Shown piece by piece: positions 54,351-64,000 of a DNA stretch of 64,000 nucleotides. Position numbers and translations under genes: made by a program. How positions within the stretch are numbered: position 1 is the first letter of the stretch; every line of letters starts with the position of its first letter. The notes under the pieces are model-generated. The model saw nothing but the letters and a program-made list of their open reading frames with translations, was not told the DNA's origin and made no database searches. This DNA is from Scenedesmus sp. ARA3 (Eukaryota > Chlorophyta > Chlorophyceae > Sphaeropleales > Scenedesmaceae), in contig RWJK01000566.1 of NCBI GenBank assembly GCA_004335835.1, forward strand, positions 1-64,000, in the 5' to 3' direction.

Positions 54351-55239
54351 CTGTTCCAATCAAACATCGCAGTGCGTCGCAGCTGGCTGCCAGCGCATGT
54401 GTTTTCAGCGGGCAGTACTGCGATTGTGCCGGTAGCACCGGTGGATGCAGCAGGTGCTGTTTGCTACAAAGGCGTGGTGTGTGTTTACATATAATGTTGG
54501 TACTGGACTGCTGCTATGCAGCACGTTGGCAGGCAATTGAATGTATGGCACAGCAGCCATGGCTGCTGGCCATCATGCGGCAGCGCTGAGTGCAGTAGCA
54601 TGCGACGGTGAAAGCACTCAGCAGCGGCAGTAGCGCAGTTGCGGTTCGTTCGTGAACTGCTGCAGGCAGTGCTTGTGATATATGTACTGGCACGTGTTGT
54701 CGGCTTGTGGGGTGCTGCATAAGGCTGTGTATTCTGGCAGCCTGACACTACACTCTGTTTGCACATCTCACCTCCTGCCGGGTGTGGCTCCGAGGGTGTG
54801 AGTTGCAAAGCAATACAGCTTTCCCTTCAAGCTGATTTGTCGGAGATGAGAGGCTTCTCTGGGCGGTGTAAGCTTGTCATCTTGAAGGTGTGTTAGTGCG
54901 GTTGAAGTCACCCCCGCCCAGTGACTCATCACATGGACCGATCAATTGGATGCCGCCTTGCTGCTGCTGAGTATGATATCTCATGCATCTGCTATCAATC
55001 ACAGTCTGCGACCTTGTGCAACATGAGGAGCGAGACTGGAGAAGCGTCTCCGTTTTATAGCTGCACAGCACGCAATTCTGGACACACCATGGGATTTTGT
55101 TCAATCTAAAACGATTCGGACTCTGCACTGGTGCGCCTGCTGGCCGTGCCAGCCATGACTCGCTCGTGATGCATGAACGCGCAGGACCGCTGGTTCAGCC
55201 GCCTGCGTTTGCAAAGCCGTCCAGTATGAGCGTCTGATC
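54351..55239. other. Intergenic stretch between SURF6 and the phosphatase gene
   Basis: 3' flank of SURF6 and presumed promoter of the phosphatase gene. No gene was seen; open frames here are short and lack splice support. Confidence 0.4.
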
Positions 55240-56159
55240 ATGGCTGATGGGAGCCGTGATGATGGAACAGCCCCCAGGTACACTGTCGCCCACACAACCC
55301 TGCTGCTGCGTCTGCCTGGGAATCCTGCAGGTGCTGCCTTGGCGCCTGGTGCCTGTGGGATGTGCAGCCTAGTTGGGAAACAGGAGCCCTTCCGACTGGC
55401 AGAGGATCAGTGCCTAGCAGCTGTCAACTCAGTGGAGCAGCATGTGCAGCAGGCCATGCCTGCAGTAGTGAACGCTATGTCTAGCATCCCGCCAGCAGCA
55501 CAGCAGCTCTCTCACTCCGGGCCTCAAGCAGGTGGGAACCCTTCAACACTGGATATGCGCAGCAACTGTGCAGTAGGCCATGCCATTCGATGCTGTTCAT
55601 TGCAATGCAGCGTGTGCATCACAGCAATGTGGATGGCGTCTGTACCGGTGCTGTTCATCAGCAGCAGGGATGCGCATTCAGCAGGCTAAGGCAGTGACGC
55701 ATCAGGGTAGCTCCCACAGCCGTTGCAGCAACCCATGGCCTACGCAAAACAACTGAGTGCAGCTGCTGCACTGTCAACCACAGCCGCCGCAAGCAGCTGT
55801 CCAACTCGGAGATACGCGCGGCACCACTCCACGTAGCCGTCAGGCGGCGCGTGTGCATATGATTTCATATGTTTTCATTTTCTTGGCAGCGCGCAGCAGC
55901 AACTGCGGCTCACAACGCTCAGACTGCCAGCTAAGCCGCTCAGCCAGTGCGCACCACCTTGTGGCATGCCGGTGCCTCAGCATGTGGCTGCTCGCTGGCT
56001 GCTTCTGCGTTCCTGCAAGCACGAGCAGCAAAAAGCCTAGCGGCCCTGTGCCTCAGCGCCTCACACCTTCTGCTGCTGCTGCTGACTTATTTATCCCGCT
56101 GTGTTGTGCAAGCACGAGGAGCGAGGAGGCCACCACTAATGCGCCTCGGTGCCTCACAC

Positions 56160-56197
<38 letters not shown>

Positions 56198-57361
56198 GGC
56201 TGTGCCTGTCGCATCCTGCAGGCATGAGCGGCAAGGAATCCACCGCCTGGTACAGCCGCAACCACCTGCCGTGTGCCTATGCCTCACCTGGCGTCTCGGC
56301 CTTTCCCTGTGTCATGTGTTGCTGCAGGCATGAGCGGCAAGGAGTCCACCGCCTACTGGTACAGCCAGCAGCACACCTGTACCTTACACTGGCTGCTGTT
56401 ATCTACGTATCTTTGATGTCCTGCAGGCATGAGCGGCAAGGAGTCCACCGCCTACTGGTACAGCCGCAACCACCTGCCGTGTGCCTATGCCTCACCCGTG
56501 CGTCATGGCTGTTCCCTTGTGTCATGTGTTGCTGCAGGCATGAGCGGCAAGGAGTCCACCGCCTACTGGTACAGCCGCGCGCACCGCGCGCTGAAGCAGC
56601 GCTGGGCCGACCCGCAGCAGATGTCGCGCGAGTACCAGCACGTGTGCGCGCTGGATGATGCCATACAGGCGCCAGCGGGCGTGGCCAAGAGCCGCGCGGC
56701 AGCGGGGCGCAACCGCTACTGCAACGTGCTGCCGTACGACTTCAATAGGTGCGCTTGACTTGATGGCGGCAGCAGCAGCAAGGGCAGCAGCAGCAGCAGT
56801 AGTGGCAGTAGCAGGAACCGGCTGCAAGTGGGATTGGACAGGACAGGACAGGGGGAGACAGGGCTGTGCAAGCTGCGTGGCTGGCATGCATGCAGCAATT
56901 GCAGTGGAGCTGGCAGCCACGCAATGGAGCAAAGGTGGCAGCAGCAGCACTTGCCGGCAGGAGATTCTCTTGAAGATCTTGAAGAGTTGTTGGGCTTTGT
57001 TCAGGTACAGCTGCAGCCAATGCTGTGGATGGCTGCAAGGTGCATCGCCACCAACCCAGCTGCTGGCAGGGCAAGTGTCGCACAAGCAGCTGTATGTATG
57101 CCGTTGTGGCTCAGTGCGTGCTGCTGCTGCTGCTGCTGCCGCTGCTGCGCCAGGGTGGTGCTGGGTGATGAGGCGTACATCAACGCCAGCATGATCCGTG
57201 TGCAGCTGCCCATGCTGGAGCGGCCCTGCGCCTACATCGCCACGCAGGGGCCGCTGCCCACCACTGCAGGCGACTTCTGGGGCATGGTGTACAGCCTGAA
57301 GGTGCCGGCAATCGTGATGCTCACAAATGTCAACGAGTGCGGTGAGTGACTGCAGCACTGT

Positions 57362-57394
<33 letters not shown>

Positions 57395-59537
57395 CAGGCG
57401 CAGCAGCATCGGGTGCAGCCTGAGGTTGCCTGCCATTGTGATGCTCACCAACGTCAACGAGTGCGGTGAGCAGGCTAATCCCCTGGCGTGATGAGCAGCA
57501 GCAGCAGCAGGCTTCTGGGGCTTAGTGTACAGCCTGAAGGTGCCGGCAAACTCAATGTTGATACATGTGAGCTGCTACCGTCTGCACGCTCGCTGACACC
57601 GTGGTTGCATTGCCGCGTGCTGCAGGCGTGAACAAGTGCGCGCAGTACTTCCCCGCGCAGGTCGGCTCCACCAGCCTGCCTGGCTTCAAGCTGCAGGTGG
57701 GCACATGTCTAAATTAGTTCTTGTACATGTCTCGGCAGCAGCCATCGACAGCAGCAGCAGCAGCAGCAGGTCTTCAAGCAGTTACTCTTATCTGGGTCCA
57801 CCAGCCTGCCTGGCTTCAAGCTGCAGGTGGGCAAATGCTGCAGCAGGCATCTCCAGCGGCAGCAGCAACAGCAGCGGCAGCAGCAGCAGCAGCAGCAGCA
57901 GTAGGTCTGTACACAGTAGCTCTGGTCGGAGCCACCAGTTAGCCGAGCTTTGGGCTGCAGGTGCGCACACTCGCCACCATACGACAGGCAGCAGCTATGT
58001 CAGCAGCAGCGGCGGCAGCAGCAGCAGCATTGGCAGTCTAACCAGCTCCAGGTGTGCACTTGCGCGTAGGATCATATGCTGGATCAGTGTCATACGTTTG
58101 ACAGCACAACGGAGCAGCGCTACCACTTATTACACCTTCATAGCACAGCCGGAGCCAGTTGCATTTGGCAAATTGAGCCATCTGTAGTTTTGACTCCAGT
58201 GCCGCTGCTGCCGCTGCTGCTGCTGCCGTTGCTCCTGCTCCTGCTGCTGCTGCTGCCGCTGCAGGTGGAGCAGGTGGTGCCGTTCAGCCCGGACTGCACG
58301 CTGCGCGTGATGCGGCTGAGCAGCACCAGCAGCGAGCGCAGCCACATGCTGTGCCACTACCACTTCCACGCCTGGCCTGATCATGGCACGCCAGGCAGCA
58401 GCGCGGGCCTGCGCGCGGTGTGCCGCTCGCTGTCGACTGCCCGGGAGTCTGGAGCGCCTGTGCTGGTGCACTGCAGCGCGGTGAGTTGGTCGGCTGTAGG
58501 GGTTCTGTGAGTAGTGTTTAGTGTGTTACAGCGGCAGGACCGCTGCATGTGCCAGCATGCACGAGCTGTGATTCGCGCAGGAGTGCGCAGTGCAGACGCA
58601 ACGGTCTCACCCGCTTCCGCGTTTGCACGCTTGCCAGATCAAACGAGCGGTGTAGCCAAGGCTATGTGTGTTGCGCTTGCGCGCAGGGCATCGGGCGCAC
58701 GGGCACAGTATGCGCGGTGGACGTACTATTGTACCTCTGTACGCGCTCACAAGCAAACTGCCTGACATTGTCTCTCTGTCGTTTGTATGCCCCCGTGCAG
58801 GGCATCGGGCGCACGGGCACCTTCTGCGCTGTGGACATCCTGCTGCAGCGGCTGGACGCGTGGCTGGGCTGCAACGGCGGCGCGGGCCCTGAGCGGGGCG
58901 AGGTGGAGGCGGCGCTCAACCTGCCCGCACTGGTGCACGAGCTGCGGCGGCAGCGCATGGGCATGGTGCAGACGCTGGAGCAGGTGGGTGGGCTTGCATA
59001 GCACTGTAAAACATTCAAGGGGGTCGTGTATGTTGGTGTGGCGTGAGGTGTCTAGGCAGCGCATGGGCATGGTGCAGACGCTGGAGCAGGTGCGGCGCTG
59101 GCTTGACAATTCTGCAGTTTGAAACTGGAAATGCAGATCTCTGTGCATATTTTGGTGTCCGAGTAATGTAGGCAGCAATAATGTAGGCAGCGCATGGGCA
59201 TGGTGCAGACGCTGGAGCAGGCGGGGGCTGGGGCGAACAGGAGATGCAAACGTTGGAGAGGTCTGTGTATATTACGGTCTTGAGTTGTGTAGGCAGCGCA
59301 TGGGCACGGTGCAGACGCTGAGCAGGTGCGGCGGCTTTGCACTGCATCCTTGACACTGGAGGTCACTGTGTGCACCTTGGTGGCATGATCTGCGGAGGCA
59401 GCTCTTGTAGTGGCTGAGCAGATGATGTGTGCAGTGTATACTGACGGCGCCGCTCTGCTTATCGGTCGCTGCCTTGTCCCCGTATGTTTGCTGCTGATGA
59501 AACTGTGCATGTCTCCCGCCGCTGCCGCTGCTGCTGC

Positions 59538-59583
<46 letters not shown>

Positions 59584-59964
59584 CATTGCCATCTCCCCAA
59601 CCTGCAGTATGCCTTTGTCTACCAGGCCATTGTGGACGACCTACAGGCAAGTGCTGCTATCACTTGCAGATAGAGCACCGCAGACATGGCACAGCAGCGC
59701 ACCAGCTCGTTGGTCATCAACCCGGCAGTCGTGCTGCTGTTGTAAGTTGACCTGAAGCAAGAGCATAACTGCTCAGTCCCAGCAGTGTATTCGTTGAACC
59801 CCTGTGTGAAAGTGCCAGCGAGGACCTAAACGTTGCTGAGGTACATGGAACGGCACGAGTCATGCAGTCGAGGATGGGTTGTATAGTGCTCATCCTCATG
59901 TTGCTTCTCCATTGCCTTGCAGGCGCGCACCAAGCAGCAGCAGCAAATGGGCGGCAGCCAGTAA
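55240..59964 (+). CDS. Classical protein tyrosine phosphatase
   Basis: It hydrolyses phosphotyrosine through a Cys-phosphate intermediate. Proposed exons: 55240-55531, 56538-56748, 57154-57341, 57626-57696, 58265-58480, 58801-58983, 59608-59646 and 59923-59964, all phase-consistent, giving 413 residues. PTP motifs appear in order: [16 protein letters not shown] with [30 protein letters not shown], the WPD loop HAWPDHGTP (general acid Asp about 293), the P-loop VHCSA|GIGRTG (catalytic Cys about 324, Arg about 330, split by an intron) and the Q-loop [15 protein letters not shown]. It looks like a soluble single-domain enzyme. The first exon (97 residues, no known domain) is joined by phase only and is the weakest part. 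The donor at 59647 is GC, not GT; reading through it stops at 59673 with a slightly different tail. Genuine PTP domains are sparse in green algae. Echo copies are dense here. Confidence 0.85.
55985..56537 (+). repeat. Six-copy acceptor-echo array ahead of PTP exon 2
   Basis: The exon start (GCAGGCATGAGCGGCAAGGA, then ...TACTGGTACAGCCG) recurs at about 56218, 56326, 56423 and the real 56534, with two much older copies at about 56012 (GCAAGCACGAGCAGCAAAAA) and 56107 (GCAAGCACGAGGAGCGAGGA). Spacing is about 95-111 bp. Copies closest to the exon are the least diverged, giving an age gradient. The 56218 copy lacks the TAC of ACTGG, shifting nothing but deleting one codon. Confidence 0.92.
57400..57970 (+). 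repeat. Echoes of PTP exons 3 and 4
   Basis: 57415-57475 copies the end of exon 3 (ATTGTGATGCTCACCAACGT, then CGAGTGCGGTGAG). 57508-57555 copies an inner part (CTTCTGGGGC...TGTACAGCCTGAAGGTGCCG). 57793-57840 copies the end of exon 4 (TCCACCAGCCTGCCTGGCTT) with GTGGGCA, and 57930-57968 is a degraded copy of it. Confidence 0.88.
58675..58745 (+). repeat. Echo of the PTP active-site exon start
   Basis: GCAGGGCATCGGGCGCACGG plus GCAC...GCGGTGGACGTACTATTGTA copies the acceptor and first ~45 bp of exon 58801-58983, including the GIGRTG half of the catalytic P-loop. It keeps CAG and an open frame ([19 protein letters not shown]). Confidence 0.92.
59045..59335 (+). repeat. Three donor echoes of PTP exon 6
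   Basis: GGCAGCGCATGGGCATGGTG plus CAGACGCTGGAGCAG recurs at about 59054, 59187 and 59292 after the real exon end at 58983. The first is followed by GTGCGG and the second by GCGGGG (GT lost). The third has a 3-base deletion and is followed by GTGCGG. Confidence 0.92.
59520..59580 (+). repeat. (CTG)n tract upstream of a PTP acceptor
   Basis: About 18 near-continuous CTG/CCG units lie 25 bp before the acceptor at 59607, in the place where a pyrimidine tract is expected. Confidence 0.9.
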
Positions 59965-59989
59965 CTCGTGTCACTGCTCCGTGTTAAGC

Positions 59990-60110
59990 ACTGACTGGCA
60001 CATGAAGCTAGGGAGCGCTGACTGGCACATGAAGCAGCAGCAACAGGCTGGCAGCCAGTAATTTGTGTCACTGCTTCGTGTCAGGTGCTGACCGACACAT
60101 GAAGCAACTG
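59990..60110 (+). repeat. Echo of the PTP 3' end
   Basis: AGCAGCAGCAACAGGCTGGC through AGCCAGTAATTTGTGTCACTGC repeats the last exon end and flank (CAGCCAGTAACTCGTGTCAC) about 100 bp later. TGACTGGCACATGAAGC also occurs twice within it. This supports the last exon as the true 3' end. Confidence 0.8.
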
Positions 60111-60179
60111 GGCTAGCTGTGCTATTGAGCCGCCCGTTCCTGCTATGATGGTTATTGCTGTGTGGGATCGCTGGTACCA

Positions 60180-62868
60180 CACCGTGTCAAGTAGGCATGT
60201 TCAGTGGTTTGCTCGCGTCATGCTCGATGGCTATCCTGTTGATGTGATGTAGGCAGCAGGCGCGCGTGTGCAGCGTGGTGCATGCGTCCTGGTATATGTC
60301 CTCCGCAGCAGCAGGCGTGCCTGCTGTGGTGCAGGCAGCTCCCTGCGTGGTCGGTGCATTAGACCCAGGGTGGCTGATGGTATTGTTACGCTGCATTGGT
60401 GCAGCGTTTGCAATTGCAGTGGTGTCTCTGGTGGCTGCCAGCAGCCGCGGGTATGGCTGTGGGCTGTGTTAGCTTCTGCTGTGAGCCGCGTGTTGTCTGC
60501 GTGGTCGGTGCATTAGATGAGGTAAGGGTGGTTTCTTATGCTGCATTGTTACAGCGTTGCATCTGCAGGTGTGTGTGGCTGCTGCCGGCAGCTGCGGGTA
60601 TGGCTCTATGCGGAGGCAGCTGTTGGCTGCATGTTGCCTGCGACCTGGGGTGCAGGCTGGTTCTTTGTCTCACGGGGATGGGATCGCGTTTCCGTTCTTT
60701 GAGCTCTGCTGCCGCGCCTGCTGTGCCTGATGTTTGCGGATTGCTGCATCACGCGTCTGAAAGGTTGCCGTGGCGGCTGGCTCTGTGTGTTACATTCATT
60801 GCGCTCGTGGGTGACTGTGGGTCGGTAGCTGTCATGCACTGTACATAGCCGAGTATCACTTGTGCCGCTGTGCACACCGCGGGCTCACCGCACTGCCTGC
60901 TGTCGCCACATGTTGCAAGCACAGTATGGGCTTGTTGGTGCGGAGTCGAGTGCAGCTGATGCTGACGTGGCACATAGACAAGTGCAGCTGATGCTGATGG
61001 GCACTGGCAGGAGCTTGGTGTGGTGCGGTTGTGGCTGCTGCCACAACAGCTGCCCCTGACAGCGCAGGTTGTATTGCTGGTGGTGTCTGCATCTGCACTG
61101 TTTTGTGCAGCCTCAGCCAGGGTCACATCACACCAGCTGCTCAGTCTGCACTGCTTGTGTCCTGTATGGGAGTGGGTGTGTCATTCACGAGGCGCTGCCT
61201 CTTGGCACACTTTGTACAACGCACAATGCCTACCTATTTGCTGATGCTGAGGTGCTGCAGCGTGGCGTCACCTCTACTGCAAGGCTTGGTGTTGCGCGAT
61301 TGATGTCTGGTTCCTGATCGGTTGGCAGTGATCGGGGGTGCCGACGAGGGTGACGGGTTGGGTGTTTGGTGTCTGCAACAGACGATTGTAGGGTATGCTT
61401 TTCGTAGTGCTGTAGTGCACGCTGGTCATGTGCATTGCTATGGCTTGGTGAAATAACACGATGCTGATGACGGCACTTGTATTGCGCATAGTTTGGTATG
61501 GCATGACATTGGCGGTGGTCCATTCTGCGTGTTCGCATGCGGAGTGCTACGCCTGTCCACGTGATTGCTGTGCTGAAATGGTATGCGGTTTGCTGTTTGG
61601 CCTCTGCTGGTGTCGCTGTTGTTACACTGCGGCTAGCAACAATATTGGTGAGTTCCAGATGCGTGCCGATTGTGTTGCTGTCATGGGGCGTGCCCAAGGC
61701 AAGGATCCTCCGCTGAGAGTCTTCCATAATGCATGTTTCACCACAATCGTTTGATCATGCATGTGTGAAGCTTGGTACTTGTTGCAGTCAGTGCAGGCCG
61801 GCGTGTGATGTGTGCATTGTTACAGCCTCTGTGGCAAATGGGACACAGCGTGCTGCTGTGTTACAGCAAGGAAGTGCTGCATCATGCATGTGCCGGGGTT
61901 GAGTTTCTGCTGTACTGCCAACTGTCTTGAACAGCTTCAACATGGCGCCTCAGCATCATCTTCGTATCAGTGTGCGCCGATCATGACGGTGGTGTTTGCA
62001 GCAGCAATTTCCATATTTTGCTGGTGCTCTCGAGTCCAGGCTTAGTGATGTGCATTTCATCAGTGTTCTTTTGCCCTGCCTGCCCAGGCATACCTGTTCG
62101 AGGTGATGACCTTGCCAGGCGTATCTCAGGTGTGGTACGGCTGCTAGGTTACGAAAGGCAGGTTGCAGCGTTCATGGGAAATGGTGCGACACTGTGTAAC
62201 ATGAGCTAAACCTGTTTGGCTGCACGTACAGTGCACTGCAGTTTTGCTATGTGAGTACGCACTATGTTGCATGCAATGATTGACCTGTAATGATTGACCT
62301 GCTTGCACGTTGTACCACTTATACACTGCAGTTTGCCATGCGGATTTTTGGAATGAATCAAATGCAGCTTCAGGGTTGAGCGGTGCGTGGTTCTGCTAAG
62401 TGATAAGCATGATGCTGGCGTAAAGTAAGCTGGCCAACCAGGGAGCAAAACAGAGGACACCGTGCTAGCTGCTGAGTTCTCACTATATGCAGCTCCACTG
62501 AGCACTTGCTGGAGCCCTGTGGCCTCTGGGCCTGTCAGGCCTGCTGACAAAGGCCTGCAGTTGTTATGTCACTTTTTCAAACACCCAGTACCCTCACAAC
62601 AGGGCTTGCCCTCAATGAGCGCCTTTTGAACCGGTCGAGTGTACCCGTTACCACATGTATGGTTTAATTAGTACCTACCGTGCCACCGTTTGTGTCCATT
62701 CAAATCGGGACCTGCTTGCGGAAGCCGCGCCCGCTGACAAATCGCAAGGCATGTTGCAGCTTGACGCCTGTTGACTATACTTGTATATGTTTTGACACAC
62801 ACAGAAGCTGCGGTTGCTGTCTGAGAACACCACACACACAGCAGGAGAACAGCAGTCCAACCAGGGGC
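60180..62868. other. Long stretch without a resolved gene; contains a ~155 bp tandem duplication
   Basis: CTGCGTGGTCGGTGCATTAG occurs at 60342 and again at 60499, and the following ~110 bp are also repeated, ending in GCGGGTATGGCT at 60445 and 60594. This is the same kind of duplication that marks exon edges elsewhere, so an unresolved gene or UTR could lie here. A hydrophobic open frame (CIGAAFAIAVVSLVAASS, near 60396-60450) and another at 60500-60848 lack start, stop and phase support. I see no tRNA, rRNA or mobile-element gene. Confidence 0.4.
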
Positions 62869-63636
62869 ATGGCTGGTGCCAGAGCTCCAGCGGCACCAGG
62901 CAGCACAGAACCCGATGCTGTGCTGCATGAGCTTCAACTTTATGAAGATGTAAGATTTGATGTATGCCCTGTGATGCGCTCAACCCTTGCTGGCAGCAGC
63001 AGCAGCAGCAGCAGCAGAAGCAGCAGTTGCATTGCTGCGCTGCCTGCAGCAGGATTTGCAATGCCCAGCTACAGAAGACAAGTTGCCTGCTTCAATTGGT
63101 TGAGCTCAGCCGTAGTGCCTACAGCAGCCGGCACATACATATCTGCCTAGCACCACCAAGCTGTCAAAATGCCTTCATACTGTCTCTTGATGTGGCTGTT
63201 GGCAGGCTCTCTGTGCAAGCGCCGAGGCTGCCGGCATACTCAACAGCCTGTGGAAGAAGCCACAGCAGGTCAAGCTCCTGCGGCGGCCGCCAGCATATCC
63301 TTGCTGTGCAAAGCTTGCACCGCTGCTTCTCAAGACCACCCACAAGGCTGCACAGATTACAGAAGCAGTGCAAGCAATGCTGACTTGCTCTGACCAAGTG
63401 AAGGCGCAAGGCATTGCAAGCCCAGCTCAATCATTCCTGGACGGCTGCTGTGCTAAGGGCACGCTGTCAACGCTGCAGCACCGCGCAGAAGTGCTGCAGC
63501 TGCCGGCGCTGGCAGTACAGCACAACAATGTAACAGATGGCAGTGCTGCAGCAGCAGCCAGCAGTGGCGGCGGTAGCAGCAGCAGCAGCAGCAGCCAGCA
63601 GTGGCGGCGGTAGCAGCAGCAGCAGCAGCAGCTGCT

Positions 63637-63667
<31 letters not shown>

Positions 63668-64000
63668 CAGCAGCATTAGCGACACCAGCTTGAGGTATGG
63701 CGAGCTGTGGCTGGCGGTCACCTCAGGTGGGCAGCAGCAGCAGCAGCAGCAGCAGCAAGCTAGCCAATGGTTTGCTCCCATCTGTTGCCTGCATGCAGCT
63801 CAACTATTTTCACAGCTGTTCCATCTAATTTACAGCAAGCTGGTGCTATGAATGTGCCTGTGTCATGCACCTTCGTCACTACCAGCTGCACAGCACTCAC
63901 ACAGCACTCACACAGCCTGCAGCAGCACAGCATAACACCATGCATGCACACTGGGGGTTCCTGCATGGTGAAACATGGCGCTGCATTTCCGTCAGCACAC
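62869..64000 (+). CDS. Partial unrecognised gene running to the right edge
   Basis: A candidate first exon 62869-62949 (MAGARAPAAPGSTEPDAVLH, then ELQLYED) ends at a good GTAAGA donor in phase 0. An exon starting at 63206 after GTTGGCAG is in the same phase and reads AEAAGILNSLWKKPQQVKLL, THKAAQITEAVQAMLTCSDQ and STLQHRAEVLQLPALAVQHN, which looks like an alpha-helical soluble protein. It runs into CAG/Ser repeats, and the frame changes before SLRYGELWLAVTS, which ends at a GTGGGC donor (63727). A middle exon near 63048 is possible. Repeat-length variation or an intron must explain the frame change. The family is not recognised, and the 3' end lies outside the window. Confidence 0.42.

Noticed and set aside
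1..64000. Assembly artefact as the cause of the repeated exon edges
   Set aside because: Copies differ by many substitutions and small indels and show graded divergence, which mis-assembly of identical reads would not produce. Long reads would still be the final test.

Overview
The window is nuclear DNA of a eukaryote, most likely a core chlorophyte green alga. The genes are split by GT-AG introns with GTGAGT or GTGCGT donors and GCAG acceptors. Exons are rich in Ala, Gln and Ser, and CAG/CTG triplet runs are everywhere. The recognisable proteins are eukaryotic housekeeping factors. The species is not identifiable from the sequence alone. I joined exons by hand, requiring that intron phase be preserved at every junction; no transcript data were available.

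Layout: (1) 82-2763 (+), the 3' end of an importin-11-like gene running in from outside the window. (2) 5650-8367 (+), a secreted, probably GPI-anchored protein with six Kazal inhibitor domains. (3) 10007-15292 (+), a leucine-rich-repeat protein. (4) 16066-22770 (+), a second secreted multi-Kazal protein. (5) 24563-29311 (-), a BCNT-C protein (CFDP1/Swc5, SWR1 complex). (6) 30465-36073 (+), PRP19: U-box, Prp19 coiled coil and WD40. (7) 37910-38847 (-), SDHAF4, a succinate dehydrogenase assembly factor. (8) 39226-42498 (+), an unrecognised coiled-coil protein. (9) 43984-45534 (-), an unrecognised protein. (10) 46507-49933 (-), a low-complexity protein with one C2H2 finger. (11) 50412-53985 (+), SURF6/Rrp14 (ribosome biogenesis). 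(12) 55240-59964 (+), a classical protein tyrosine phosphatase. (13) 62869 to the right edge (+), a partial unrecognised gene. A Cys-rich minus-strand exon at 4592-4918 is possible.

Three gene pairs are divergent and share upstream DNA: 5/6, 7/8 and 10/11. The named housekeeping genes act in nuclear import, chromatin remodelling, splicing, ribosome assembly and respiration, and show no operon-like logic. The two Kazal genes flank the LRR gene in a roughly 17 kb tract of secreted or repeat-rich proteins.

The most striking signal is not a gene. By eye, about 33 of the 52 modelled introns carry one or more diverged copies of the edge of a neighbouring exon, together with its splice site and some adjacent intron. 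Units are mostly about 90-250 bp and often tandem, up to six copies. I call these exon-edge echoes. They also extend past several stop codons. They make introns look like stuttered exon boundaries and supply many decoy donors, acceptors and alternative C-termini.
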